A stretch of 64,000 bases of DNA, from positions 4,216,001-4,280,000 of the forward strand of contig NZ_CP019510.1 in assembly GCF_002002885.1 (NCBI RefSeq), given 5' to 3'. This document shows, piece after piece, positions 32,790 through 42,080 of the stretch. A program made the translations under genes and the position numbers. Each line of letters starts with the position of its first letter. The first letter of the stretch is position 1. The notes beneath the pieces were generated by a model, which was given only the letters and a program-made list of their open reading frames with translations, had not been told where the DNA came from and ran no database searches. Origin of the DNA: Janthinobacterium sp. LM6 (GTDB lineage: Bacteria; Pseudomonadota; Gammaproteobacteria; Burkholderiales; Burkholderiaceae_D).

Positions 32790-34919
32790 ATGTCGCCCGA
32801 CCCTACGCTCGATACGAATTGCATCCTGCTCGCCGAAGCCGAAGGCACGACCTTGTTCAGCCATGCGCTGCTCCAGGCCGTCACGCGCCTGCCGCGTCCC
32901 GGCATCGTCATCTTCGTGCACGGCGTCAATTCCGACGGCGAATGGTATGAGCAGGCCGAACATGGCCTGTGCGAAGGCCTGAATACGCGCCTGAAACGCC
33001 GCGACGAAGACCTGGCGATCCCCGGCCCGGCCGCCGGACAGATGCGGGCCGCCACCTACGCGCGCGAACTGACGGATGACGGCTTCCTCAATCCCAAGCG
33101 CAACGCCACCACCTTCCTGCTGGCGGACGACGCCAACTCTCCCGTGATCCGCTTTCGCTGGGGCTACAAGGCCAATGGCAAGGAGTTGCAGGCGTTTGGC
33201 GACGGCATCTATCTGAACGAAAAGAATTACTGGGGCGGCGGACCGTTCGCCAACGGCTGCAGCGCCCTGCCCGATCTGTGGAACCAGGGTTTGTCGGAGG
33301 AACTGTTCCTGTGGATGCATATCCAGCACATGAACCCGACGAATGACCGGCAAGTGTATGCCTGTCCGCCGCGCCCGTATTTCGTGTTCGCCGCGTGGCG
33401 CCTGGCGCGTCTCGTACAGTCGATACGCGCTTGCCAGCACGACGCGCCCGTCACCATCGTCTGCCATAGCCAGGGCAATATGGTGGCCATGGCGGCCGCC
33501 TTTCTCGGTGAAACGCTGGGCGCTTCCGCCGTGGCCGACTGCTACGTGCTGTGCAACCCGCCCTACAGCTTGCTCGACAGCAATTTCACGGAAAACTGGG
33601 TCAGCGGCCATCTGAAGGATGAGCATGGCAATACGGGCCGGCAAAAGTACGCGGCGCGCACGCAAACCTTGAAAGCGTTTTTCAACATCCTGCGCACCCG
33701 CACGGCAATGCAGCAGGATGCCGCCTTGGTCGACGAATTCAGCGCCAATCGCAAGCCTGAACGCAAGGACAGCTATACGGCCGCGTTCGACCGCGCAGAC
33801 TACGGCTTGCATGGTTCCACCTACGGCAGGGTTACCCTGTATTTCAATCCGCACGACCAGGTGATTTCCGCCACGCCCGTGCAGGGCATAGGCTGGCGCG
33901 GCATGTCGGCACAGGAAATTGCCGATACGGGCGGCGCAGGCGTCTTCACCCAGCGCGTGTTTGCGCAAAACCACCTTGTCGGCCAGGAAAATGAACAAGA
34001 CTACGATATCTGGCAGCGCAATGGCCAGCCCTTGACGCCGGACAGCCTCGATTTCTGGCACCCGCGTTCGCTGGTCGCCGAGTACTCGATCGAAAAGGGC
34101 ATGCGGGCCAGCAAAGGCATCGGCCGCAAGATACTGACCTTTCTGTTCGCGCCCATCGTCATCATTCTCGCCAAGACTGCCGGCACGCGCATCAACGCCC
34201 TGCCGCCCAAGTCCTGGCGGCTGCCGATGAAGGCGCCCAAGCTGCCCTTGCCATTTCTGCCGCATTCAAAGCGCTTTACCGACATCGGCGAAGCATTTGA
34301 CGAAGGCTGCGATGCCCCGGCCGACTCCCTGCACAAGGAACGCGCCGCCGACGCCGATGACGCGTATGCGCCTTACCGTTCCCAGGGCAAGGGCGATGCG
34401 CACACCGAGGCGGCGTTGCGCTACGAACAGAACGGCATGCTGCGCATGCAGGCCAGGCGCGACGGCTGGGCCGAAAAGGGCAAGCCAGTGACGGCGGTGG
34501 ACCAGCCGGAAGAGGCTTCCAGGGAATTCAAGGCCTGGCGCAAGCAGGAAATCCGGAACTACCTGGCCGCCAATATCGACACCCACGCCACCGATCACTC
34601 GACCATCATGACCAATCCCGAGCATGCGGAAAAGGCGCTGGCGTATGACGTGGCGGTGGGGGTGTGCACGATCGGGCGGGAGGACTTGCGGGAATTAAGG
34701 GTTGCGGCGGATTGGAGCCTGTTGAAAGGCGCATCTTTCGAGTCTGGAGAGTTCTTTGAATACTACGACAATGGCACATTTAAAAATGTATCTTTATTTA
34801 CATGGGCAAATGACAAAGACAGCCCTGCCAGAAAACCGAAAGGCATCGTTGACGAGCGCCAGAATGCCAGGCCTGCCGACCCGTCCACCAACTTTGCGCT
34901 GAGGACTGACGGTGCGTAA
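32790..34919 (+). CDS. tle3: Tle3-type T6SS lipase/phospholipase effector
   Basis: A 709-aa protein with an alpha/beta-hydrolase N-terminal half. IVIFVHGVNSDGEWYEQAE is an oxyanion-hole region, and VCHSQGN carries the nucleophile S227, the HSxGN-type variant of GxSxG found in Tle3. The C-terminal part has the long insert and tail of the Tle3/DUF3274 group, with a hydrophobic segment (ILTFLFAPIVIILAK). In Pseudomonas aeruginosa Tle3 is a T6SS phospholipase toxin delivered through VgrG with the adapter Tla3. Here two Tla3-like genes follow immediately, which supports the call strongly. No vgrG, tli3 or secretion genes are in the window. Confidence 0.82.
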   Translation: MSPDPTLDTNCILLAEAEGTTLFSHALLQAVTRLPRPGIVIFVHGVNSDGEWYEQAEHGLCEGLNTRLKRRDEDLAIPGPAAGQMRAATYARELTDDGFLNPKRNATTFLLADDANSPVIRFRWGYKANGKELQAFGDGIYLNEKNYWGGGPFANGCSALPDLWNQGLSEELFLWMHIQHMNPTNDRQVYACPPRPYFVFAAWRLARLVQSIRACQHDAPVTIVCHSQGNMVAMAAAFLGETLGASAVADCYVLCNPPYSLLDSNFTENWVSGHLKDEHGNTGRQKYAARTQTLKAFFNILRTRTAMQQDAALVDEFSANRKPERKDSYTAAFDRADYGLHGSTYGRVTLYFNPHDQVISATPVQGIGWRGMSAQEIADTGGAGVFTQRVFAQNHLVGQENEQDYDIWQRNGQPLTPDSLDFWHPRSLVAEYSIEKGMRASKGIGRKILTFLFAPIVIILAKTAGTRINALPPKSWRLPMKAPKLPLPFLPHSKRFTDIGEAFDEGCDAPADSLHKERAADADDAYAPYRSQGKGDAHTEAALRYEQNGMLRMQARRDGWAEKGKPVTAVDQPEEASREFKAWRKQEIRNYLAANIDTHATDHSTIMTNPEHAEKALAYDVAVGVCTIGREDLRELRVAADWSLLKGASFESGEFFEYYDNGTFKNVSLFTWANDKDSPARKPKGIVDERQNARPADPSTNFALRTDGA

Positions 34920-35049
34920 GTTCATTGCCACGCCGCGCCAGCGACTGGCCTGGGCCCTCGCCACATTTCTCTTCGTCATTTTCCTGGCACTTTGGTCCAT
35001 CTGGCCGGGCTATGGTGACCATCGATATGTCCACTCACCTGGAGACATC

Positions 35050-36378
35050 ATGAAACAGTTCCTCGCGCTGCCCATGCTCGCCGCCAGCTCCATGTTTGCG
35101 CTATTGACAGCCTGCGCCGTGAAACCTGCACAGAAAGAAGACGGCCTCCCAAAAACCGCGGCCCAAGTGTCCTTCCGGGCACAGGTCGTGGGCCTGCAGT
35201 GGCTCAACCCGCTGCAGCGGCTCGACTATCCCACCGAGTGGCAGCTGCTATGGACGCTCGGCTTGGCCAAACCCAACAAGAATGACGATATGGTCAGGAC
35301 GGATCCCAGGGGTTTCAGCACCTTGCAGGCCGTCGCCCCCATTGCCCACGATATCAATGGCAGAGAAACGTTCAAGGGCTATCACCATAAGTATCTGCGC
35401 GAGCTAATGACCAATTTCCACGACATTTACTATTCCAGCCCCACCTACTTCTACCATGTCTATCCCAAGAATCAAAAACAGAACTGGCGTGAACTGGCAG
35501 GCATCCGCGTGGAATATGCCCTGCCTGAAGGGAAATTCGATCTGGTAGAAGTACACCAATTCACGCAGCAAACCATCGCCGATACCTTCAGCATCGGCAA
35601 CCCCCACTTCCCCACTCTCTGGACCCGCGCCACCCCGCCCGACGTGCGCATCACCCTGGGCGGCAACAATGCAGGCTTCGTCTCCCTGCAAGCGGCGCTG
35701 GCCTACCTGGAAGCGCATCCGAAGGAAACCGTGTGGGTCATGAACTGGGATGCGCCGAGCCGGCCGAAGCCCATGCAGATCAATGAAAACCTGGTGCTGC
35801 TGGTGCTGGCAGGCCCCGATTACAAGACGGAACGCGCGGCGCTGGCGTGGATAGGCTATCCGGCCACGCGCAAGGTAGCCGATTTTGAAACGGGCAAGGA
35901 CAAGCCGCCGCGCGCCGTGCAGGCGTGGCAGGCCGTATTTGCCGAGGCGGCGCGCCATGGCGGCAAGACGGAAGAAGATATCGGCTACGTCATCCACGAC
36001 GCCAGCCAGAACCTGCCCTCCTCATCCGACCGTCTGGGCCAGCTGGCGCAAGCGCTGACCCTGGAAGTACCGGGATTCGACTTCCTGCCGCAGACCTTCA
36101 ATACGCCGGCCCTGCTGGGCGAAATGGGCGCCGGCACGGCGCTGACCAATGTCGCCCTGGGCATCGCCCATGCGAACCACGTCGGCCAGCCCGTGCTGGT
36201 GGCGGGCACCAGCGATCCTGACAGCGTCACGGGCGTGCTGGTCTTGCCGCCGGCCATCGTGCGCCCCATCAATCACGACCAGCCGTGGTTCCGCGCGCGC
36301 GGCGAAAACCATGCGTATCTGCCCTGGTGGGGCATCCGCCACGACGCGGCGGACGCTATGCAGGGCTACTCGCAGTGA
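35050..36378 (+). CDS. tla3: Tla3-like T6SS lipase adapter, copy 1 (lipoprotein)
   Basis: A 442-aa protein of the DUF2875/Tla3 type. Visible blocks are VVGLQWLNPLQRLDYPTEWQ, the FSTLQAVAPIAHD block, the Tla3-domain segment GGNNAGFVSLQAALAYLEAH and WVMNWDAPSRPKPMQINENL. The N-terminus is a lipoprotein signal with lipobox LLTAC. I chose the ATG at 35050 (GGAG upstream) because it gives the lipobox; a GTG at 34912 that overlaps tle3 by 8 nt would instead add a membrane helix (LAWALATFLFVIFLALW). It would bind Tle3 and load it onto VgrG. From about residue 190 to the end it is nearly identical in DNA to copy 2. Confidence 0.78.
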   Translation: MKQFLALPMLAASSMFALLTACAVKPAQKEDGLPKTAAQVSFRAQVVGLQWLNPLQRLDYPTEWQLLWTLGLAKPNKNDDMVRTDPRGFSTLQAVAPIAHDINGRETFKGYHHKYLRELMTNFHDIYYSSPTYFYHVYPKNQKQNWRELAGIRVEYALPEGKFDLVEVHQFTQQTIADTFSIGNPHFPTLWTRATPPDVRITLGGNNAGFVSLQAALAYLEAHPKETVWVMNWDAPSRPKPMQINENLVLLVLAGPDYKTERAALAWIGYPATRKVADFETGKDKPPRAVQAWQAVFAEAARHGGKTEEDIGYVIHDASQNLPSSSDRLGQLAQALTLEVPGFDFLPQTFNTPALLGEMGAGTALTNVALGIAHANHVGQPVLVAGTSDPDSVTGVLVLPPAIVRPINHDQPWFRARGENHAYLPWWGIRHDAADAMQGYSQ

Positions 36379-36387
36379 GGTGGATTG

Positions 36388-37734
36388 ATGGCTTACGTAA
36401 TAAGTCAGCGCGAGCTGCGCACATTAGCCGCCGGCACCGCTTTCTCCCTATTTGCGCTATTGACGGCCTGCGCCGTGCAACCTGCTCCGAAAGAAGAGGA
36501 GCTTCCAACAATCACAGCCCACGTTCCTTTCCGGGCACAAGTGGTGGGCCTGCAGTGGCTCAATCCGCTGCAGCGGCTCGACTATCCGACCGAGTGGCAG
36601 CTGCTCTGGACGCTCGGGCTAGCCAAACCCAACAAGAATGACGATATGGTCAGGACGGATCCCCGAAGTTTCAGCACCCTGCAGGCCGTGGCCCCCATTG
36701 CCCACGATCTCGATGGCACGGAAACGTTCAAGGGCTATCACTATAAATATGTGCGGAAATTAACCAGCCTATTTCATGACATTTACTACTCCAGCCCCAC
36801 CTACTTTTATCGGGTCTATCCCAAGGATCAAAAACAGAACTGGCGCGAACTGGCAGGCATCCACGTGGAATATGCGCTGCCTGCGGGCAAATTAGATCCA
36901 GAGGAGGCAAGAAACACTATACGCGAACGCATCACCGACACCTTCAGCATAGGCAACGTCAATTTCCCCACCCTCTGGACCCGCGCCACCCCGCCCGACG
37001 TGCGCATCACCCTGGGCGGCAACAATGCAGGCTTCGTCTCCCTGCAAGCGGCGCTGGCCTACCTGGAAGCGCATCCGAAGGAAACCGTGTGGGTCATGAA
37101 CTGGGATGCGCCGAGCCGGCCGAAGCCCATGCAGATCAATGAAAACCTGGTGCTGCTGGTGCTGGCAGGCCCCGATTACAAGACGGAACGCGCGGCGCTG
37201 GCGTGGATAGGCTATCCGGCCACGCGCAAGGTAGCCGATTTTGAAACGGGCAAGGACAAGCCGCCGCGCGCCGTGCAGGCGTGGCAGGCCGTATTTGCCG
37301 AGGCGGCGCGCCATGGCGGCAAGACGGAAGAAGACATCGGCTACGTCATCCACGACGCCAGCCAGAACCTGCCCTCCTCATCCGACCGTCTGGGCCAGCT
37401 GGCGCAAGCGCTGATCCTGGAAGTACCGGGATTCGACTTCCTGCCGCAGACCTTCAATACGCCGGCCCTGCTGGGCGAAATGGGCGCCGGCACGGCGCTG
37501 ACCAATGTCGCGCTGGGTATCGCCCATGCAAACCACGTCGGCAAGCCCGTGCTGGTGGCGGGCACCAGCGATCCTGACGGCGTCACGGGCGTGCTGGTCT
37601 TGCCGCCCGCCATGGTGCGGCCCATCGCCCACGACAAGCCGTGGTTCCGCGCGCGCGGCGAAAACAATGCGTATTTGCCGTGGTGGGGCATCCGGCATGA
37701 CACGGCGGACAATTTGCAGGGTTACTCGAAATAA
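36388..37734 (+). CDS. tla3: Tla3-like T6SS lipase adapter, copy 2 (lipoprotein)
   Basis: A 448-aa paralogue of the preceding gene. It starts with the ATG at 36388 (GAGGTGG upstream), 10 nt after copy 1, and has the same lipobox (ALLTAC). The N-terminal ~190 residues differ at many positions (e.g. HFVRKL/ERITDTF regions), while the last ~255 residues differ at only a handful. Offset between copies is a constant 1356 bp. One copy may have shifted role, for example toward immunity or a different cargo, but this is speculation; both retain all visible motifs. Confidence 0.78.
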   Translation: MAYVISQRELRTLAAGTAFSLFALLTACAVQPAPKEEELPTITAHVPFRAQVVGLQWLNPLQRLDYPTEWQLLWTLGLAKPNKNDDMVRTDPRSFSTLQAVAPIAHDLDGTETFKGYHYKYVRKLTSLFHDIYYSSPTYFYRVYPKDQKQNWRELAGIHVEYALPAGKLDPEEARNTIRERITDTFSIGNVNFPTLWTRATPPDVRITLGGNNAGFVSLQAALAYLEAHPKETVWVMNWDAPSRPKPMQINENLVLLVLAGPDYKTERAALAWIGYPATRKVADFETGKDKPPRAVQAWQAVFAEAARHGGKTEEDIGYVIHDASQNLPSSSDRLGQLAQALILEVPGFDFLPQTFNTPALLGEMGAGTALTNVALGIAHANHVGKPVLVAGTSDPDGVTGVLVLPPAMVRPIAHDKPWFRARGENNAYLPWWGIRHDTADNLQGYSK

Positions 37735-37895
37735 AGTCCGAAGTACTGGCCATCGGCTCGCAGCGAGCTTCCAGGCGGCCCGGCCGCGCCGCACACATGG
37801 CGTCAAACGCAACAATACAATGCAAATGATGCGCCTTCCGCCATGCCATATCCCTCGATACCATGTAATGACCCCATTCGAGGATCAGCCACGCC

Positions 37896-39341
37896 ATGCA
37901 TTCACCGTCAAAACCCGCTCCACCCAGCCAGCTGGCGTCCCAGGCCGGCAGCGCCACGATGCCCGTGCGCGGCGCGCTTGCCAGCCTGTCCCTGGCGATG
38001 CTGCTGCCCGCGCTGGGCACCAGCATCGCCAACGTCGGCCTGCCCGACATGGCCAGGGCCCTGCAGGCACCGTTCCAGGATGTGCAATGGATCGTGCTCG
38101 CCTATCTGCTGGCCATCACCGCCCTGATCGTCAGCGTGGGACGCCTCGGCGACATGGTCGGCCGGCGCCGCCTGCTGCTGGCCGGCATCGCGCTGTTTGC
38201 CATAGCTTCCATCCTGTGCGCGCTTGCGCCCACCTTGTGGCTGCTGGTTGCCGCGCGCGCCCTGCAAGGCCTGGGCGCGTCCGTCATGATGGCGCTGACC
38301 ATGGCTCTTGTCGGCAGCACCGTCCCCAAGGCCAGGACGGGCAGCGCCATGGGCCTGCTCGGCACCATGTCCGCCGTCGGCACCACGCTGGGCCCCGCGC
38401 TGGGCGGCCTGCTGATCGCGCGCTTCGGCTGGCAAGCCATTTTCCTCGTCAACGTGCCGCTGGCCGGCGTGGCGCTGCTGCTGGCCTGGCGCTGCCTGCC
38501 GGCGGACCAGCGCGGCGCGCACGCCAGACGGCCGCTGTTCGACCACCGCGGCACCGTGCTGCTGGCGCTGACTCTGGGCGCGTATGCGCTGGCCATGACC
38601 CTGGGCCGCGGCCATTTTGGCGTGCGCAACGCGGCGCTGCTGCTGGCCGCCTGCGTCGGCGCCATCCTGTTCGTCCGGGTCGAACTGAAGGCGCCGGCGC
38701 CGCTGATACGCCTGGCCATGCTGCGCGCGCCCGTGCTCGGCGCCGGCCTGGCGACCAGCATGCTGGTTGCGACGGTGATGATGTCCACGCTGGTGGTCGG
38801 CCCCTTCTACCTGGCGCGCGGCCTGGGCCTGGGCACGGCCGTTACCGGCATGGTGCTGGCGGCGGGGCCGCTGGTGGCGGCGTTCTGCGGCGTGCCGTCC
38901 GGCTGGCTGGTGGACCGCTACGGCGCGCAGCGCGTGGGCGGCGCGGGCCTGTGCGGCGCGGCCGGCGCCTGCCTGGCGCTGGCCCTGCTGCCCGCCAGCC
39001 TGGGCATTCCCGGCTACATCGTGCCCATCATGCTGCTCACGGCCAGCTACGCGCTGTTCCAGGCGGCCAACAATACGGCCGTCATGGGCGACATCGCTGC
39101 CGACCAGCGCGGCGTCATCTCCGGCATGCTCAATCTGTCGCGCAATCTGGGCCTCGTCACGGGCGCCTCCGTGATGGGTGCCGTCTTCGCTGCCGGCACT
39201 GGCGATATCGCCGGCGCCCGGCCAGCCGCCATGATCGGCGGCATGCACGCCACCTTTGCCGTCGCCAGCGCGCTGATACTCGCCGCGCTGGCCATTTTCG
39301 CGCTCGGCCGCGCCCTGCGCAGGTCTGGAGAGCCCGCATGA
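37896..39341 (+). CDS. MFS exporter, DHA2 (EmrB/QacA) type
   Basis: A 481-aa transporter with about 14 hydrophobic segments. Visible motifs are GRLGDMVGRRR (motif A) after helix 2, ARALQGLGAS (motif B region) and GPALGGLL (motif C, typical of drug/proton antiporters). It exports an unidentified compound in exchange for protons. The C-terminus overlaps a 35-aa lipoprotein-like ORF by 4 nt, and a LysR regulator lies convergently downstream. No membrane-fusion partner (EmrA) is adjacent. Confidence 0.85.
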   Translation: MHSPSKPAPPSQLASQAGSATMPVRGALASLSLAMLLPALGTSIANVGLPDMARALQAPFQDVQWIVLAYLLAITALIVSVGRLGDMVGRRRLLLAGIALFAIASILCALAPTLWLLVAARALQGLGASVMMALTMALVGSTVPKARTGSAMGLLGTMSAVGTTLGPALGGLLIARFGWQAIFLVNVPLAGVALLLAWRCLPADQRGAHARRPLFDHRGTVLLALTLGAYALAMTLGRGHFGVRNAALLLAACVGAILFVRVELKAPAPLIRLAMLRAPVLGAGLATSMLVATVMMSTLVVGPFYLARGLGLGTAVTGMVLAAGPLVAAFCGVPSGWLVDRYGAQRVGGAGLCGAAGACLALALLPASLGIPGYIVPIMLLTASYALFQAANNTAVMGDIAADQRGVISGMLNLSRNLGLVTGASVMGAVFAAGTGDIAGARPAAMIGGMHATFAVASALILAALAIFALGRALRRSGEPA

Positions 39342-39445
39342 TGCGCGCCCGCGCAATCGCGCTCCTGCCGGTTTCGCTACGACTACCGCTGTTGCTGCTG
39401 GCCCTGACCTGCGGCGCCACCCTGTCCGGCTGCTGCTGGCCCTGA
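39338..39445 (+). CDS. 35-aa lipoprotein-like peptide coupled to MFS gene
   Basis: ATGATG at the MFS stop (ATGA overlap) begins a 35-residue peptide with a basic start (MMRARAIALLPV), a Leu-rich core and LSGCCWP at the end, a lipobox leaving only a CCWP tail after cleavage. It is too short for most gene finders. Coupling to the MFS gene and the lipobox support it. It may be a small lipopeptide, or chance coding in GC-rich DNA. Confidence 0.4.
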   Translation: MMRARAIALLPVSLRLPLLLLALTCGATLSGCCWP

Positions 39446-39463
39446 GCTGCCGCGCCGGCGGCG

Positions 39464-40369
39464 TCAGCCGGCGTTGATCCGGGCCGCGCAAGCGTCGACC
39501 ACGCAGCCGCGCAGCCAGCGGTGGGCGGGGTCGGCATCCATGCGCGGATGCCACATCAGCGACACGGTCAGGTCGGGCATGCGCAGCGGCAGCGCAAAGC
39601 TGAACATGCCGGCGCGCAGATTTCCCGTATGCCGTTCCGGCACGGTGGCGATCAGGTCGGAGCCGGCAGCCAGCGCCAGCGCCGCCGTAAAGCCGCCGAC
39701 GATGCTGGCGATCGTGCGCTGCAACCCCAGCGCGGCCAGCGCGTCGTCCATCGGTCCCGTCTCCTGATCGCGCCGCGCCACCAGCACATGCCGGCCGGCC
39801 GCATAGCGCTCGGCGCTGATGTCGCCCTGCGCCAGCGGATGGCCGCTGCGCACCACGCCGACAAAACGGTCGCCGAACAGCCTGCGCGTGCGCACTTCCG
39901 GGCTGGTGAGGCTGCCGATCACGCCCGTTTCCAGGTCGATGCTGCCCTCGCGCAGCTGCACGCTTTCGCGGTCGAGCTTTTGCACGAAACGCAGACGCAC
40001 GCCTGGCGCTTGCGCGCCGATATGCGCGAGCAGCGCCGGGCCGAAATTTTCCACGAAGCCGTCGCTCGCACGCAGCGTGAATGTTTGCGCCAGCTGGCGC
40101 GGATCGAGCGCTTGCTCCGGACGCAGCACGGCCAGCACTTCGCCCAGCAGGGGGGCGACTCTTGCGCGCAGCTCCAGCGCGCGCGGCGTGGGCACCAGTT
40201 CACGGCCGGCGCGCACCAGCAGCGGATCGCCCGTCGTCTCGCGCAGGCGCGCCAGGGCGCGGCTCATGGCCGATGGACTCAGACGCAAGCGCCGCGCCGC
40301 GCGCGTGACGCTGCCTTCGGCCAGCAGGACATCGAGGGTGATCAACAGGTTCAGATCGGGTAGCGACAT
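39464..40369 (-). CDS. LysR-type transcriptional regulator
   Basis: A 301-aa LTTR. N-terminal winged helix (LPDLNLLITLDVLLAEGSVT, then RAARRLRLSPSAMSRALARL) and a C-terminal periplasmic-binding-like effector domain. The ATG at 40369 follows AAGG; an upstream ATG at 40390 is less likely. It resembles the NodD-like/PA0477 subgroup, in which helix 1 begins with DLNLL. Its genes are convergent with the MFS unit, so control of that transporter is possible but not shown; the divergent neighbour is over 80 nt upstream in the same direction. Confidence 0.88.
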   Translation of the reverse strand: MSLPDLNLLITLDVLLAEGSVTRAARRLRLSPSAMSRALARLRETTGDPLLVRAGRELVPTPRALELRARVAPLLGEVLAVLRPEQALDPRQLAQTFTLRASDGFVENFGPALLAHIGAQAPGVRLRFVQKLDRESVQLREGSIDLETGVIGSLTSPEVRTRRLFGDRFVGVVRSGHPLAQGDISAERYAAGRHVLVARRDQETGPMDDALAALGLQRTIASIVGGFTAALALAAGSDLIATVPERHTGNLRAGMFSFALPLRMPDLTVSLMWHPRMDADPAHRWLRGCVVDACAARINAG

Positions 40370-40458
40370 GGTGTTTACCTTGGCATGCATTGCTGACGCC
40401 GGGTTGCCGGCGCCACCACTGGCGCGCGCCGCCCGGGCGGCGGCCCGCGCGATGGCGC

Positions 40459-41907
40459 TTACTCGGCCTGCTCCGGCGCGCGCCCGATCTCGCCGTCGAT
40501 ATTGGCCAGGAACCAGGCCAGCGACGACATCAGCGCCACGTTGCGCTTCAGGTTATCCGGGTCGACCTTGTCCAGCGTGTCGGCGGGCGTGTGGTGGTAG
40601 TGGAAGTAACTGTGGCTGTCGACCAGCGGCTCGAAACTCGGTACGCCGCCCGTTTCCAGGCGGTGCAGGTCGCCCGTGCCCAGCGCGTCGCGGCGCGTGA
40701 AGGCGTGCGCGCCCATCGGCAAAAGGGCCGCGCGCAGGGGAGCGAACAGTTTTTCCGACTTCGGCCCCACGCTGGCGAGGATGCCGAACGGGCGGCCGGC
40801 GCCGCTGTCCATCTCGATGGCCGCATATTGTTTGCCGAGCGCCTGCTTGTGGGCCTCGAAATAGGCCTGGCCGCCACGCCCGCCGTTTTCCTCGTTCATC
40901 CAGGCGATCACGCGGATGGTGCGGCGCGGCCGGTAGTCGAGCTTTTTCAGGGTTTCCACCACGCCCATGGCTGCCACCACGCCGGCGCCGTCGTCGTGCG
41001 CGCCCGTCGCCAGGTCCCAGGAATCGAGATGGCCCGAGACCACCACCACTTCGTCCGCCTTGTCCGTGCCCGGCCAGTCGGCGATGACGTTGTAGCTGTC
41101 CGCTTCCGGCAGATTTTGCGGCGTCAGGGTCAGGTGCATTTTCAGCGGCCCGCGCGCGGCCAGGCGGCCCATCAGCAAGGCGTCTTCCACGGTGACGGCG
41201 GCGGCGGGAATGCGTTTATTCTCATCCAGGCCCGTGGCGCCCGCATGCGGAATGCGGAAATCGGCGCCGCCGACCGAACGCACGAGCGCGGCGGCCGCGC
41301 CCAGTTCCGCCGCCGCCTTCGGACCGAGGAAGCGCGCGCGCGAACCCTGGCCGTAGGTGACGCCGGCCAGGCCCCGCTCGGCCATCTCCTGGTCGAATGG
41401 CGTGTCGATCAGCACGATGGCGCCCTTCACTTCCGACGCGCGCGCCTTGAGTTCATCCAGGCTCTTGACGATGATCAAGGGCGCCGTCAGGCCGGCGGCC
41501 GGCGTGGCGCCGGAGCCGCCCAGGGCGGTGAGCACCACGCGCTGCGACACGCCCTGCGGACGGCCCGCGTAATCGACGATTTCCGCCGTTTCCACGCCGC
41601 GCACCCAGTGCGGCACTTTCACGGGCTGCAAGGTGACGGTGGCGCCCAGCCGGCGCATGGTGTCGGCCACCTGCTGCACGGCGGCGGCCGCGCCGGCAGA
41701 ACCGGACAGGCGCGGGCCGATCAGATCCGTCATGTCGGCCAGGCGGGCGTACGCCCAGTCGCTTTGCAGCGCGGTGTCGCGCACCTGCGCCAGCGCTTGC
41801 GGCGCATTGCCTGGCGCGGCGGCAAAGGCGCCGGCGCTGACGATGCAGCCAAGGGCAAGGGATACAGCGGAACGGCGCAGTGGCGCGCCAGTCAGGATGC
41901 TATGCAT
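40459..41907 (-). CDS. secreted M28-family metallopeptidase
   Basis: A 482-aa exported zinc peptidase. A signal peptide with AFA-AA cleavage lies at about residues 1-30, a PA-like insert in the middle, and the M28 domain after residue ~255. Metal ligands are visible: SGHLDSWD, GAHDDGAG (bridging Asp), NEENGGRGG (catalytic Glu), EMDSGAG and HYHHTPADTLD. The start at 41907 (MHSILTG) gives a normal signal peptide; the ORF extends to 41925. It probably acts as an aminopeptidase or carboxypeptidase in the periplasm or outside. Confidence 0.88.
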   Translation of the reverse strand: MHSILTGAPLRRSAVSLALGCIVSAGAFAAAPGNAPQALAQVRDTALQSDWAYARLADMTDLIGPRLSGSAGAAAAVQQVADTMRRLGATVTLQPVKVPHWVRGVETAEIVDYAGRPQGVSQRVVLTALGGSGATPAAGLTAPLIIVKSLDELKARASEVKGAIVLIDTPFDQEMAERGLAGVTYGQGSRARFLGPKAAAELGAAAALVRSVGGADFRIPHAGATGLDENKRIPAAAVTVEDALLMGRLAARGPLKMHLTLTPQNLPEADSYNVIADWPGTDKADEVVVVSGHLDSWDLATGAHDDGAGVVAAMGVVETLKKLDYRPRRTIRVIAWMNEENGGRGGQAYFEAHKQALGKQYAAIEMDSGAGRPFGILASVGPKSEKLFAPLRAALLPMGAHAFTRRDALGTGDLHRLETGGVPSFEPLVDSHSYFHYHHTPADTLDKVDPDNLKRNVALMSSLAWFLANIDGEIGRAPEQAE

Positions 41908-42080
41908 GTGTTCAAATCCAGTCAACGAGGTCGAAGCGGGTACGCCGTGGCCATGGGCAAGGCGCGACTTTTTCTACGATAGCGTATTTATTCTGTCATT
42001 GCAGCAACTTTTACGGGATCGATTGCCTCGCCCCCCAGAGTCGATTACCATCAGAATCGTGATCGCTACCGGAAACCGCC

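Noticed and set aside
31599-34265. 888-aa ORF on the minus strand
   Set aside because: It lies opposite the MBL gene and most of tle3, both with clear motifs; its translation is Arg/Ala/Gly/His-rich without domains, typical of antisense frames in GC-rich DNA.
32790-37734. Full T6SS gene cluster
   Set aside because: No tss core genes, Hcp, VgrG or PAAR are present in the window; only effector and adapter genes.
37505-39445. 646-aa plus-strand ORF overlapping the MFS gene
   Set aside because: Alternative frame of the MFS and tla3 3' end; only its last 35 codons, which start independently, could be real.
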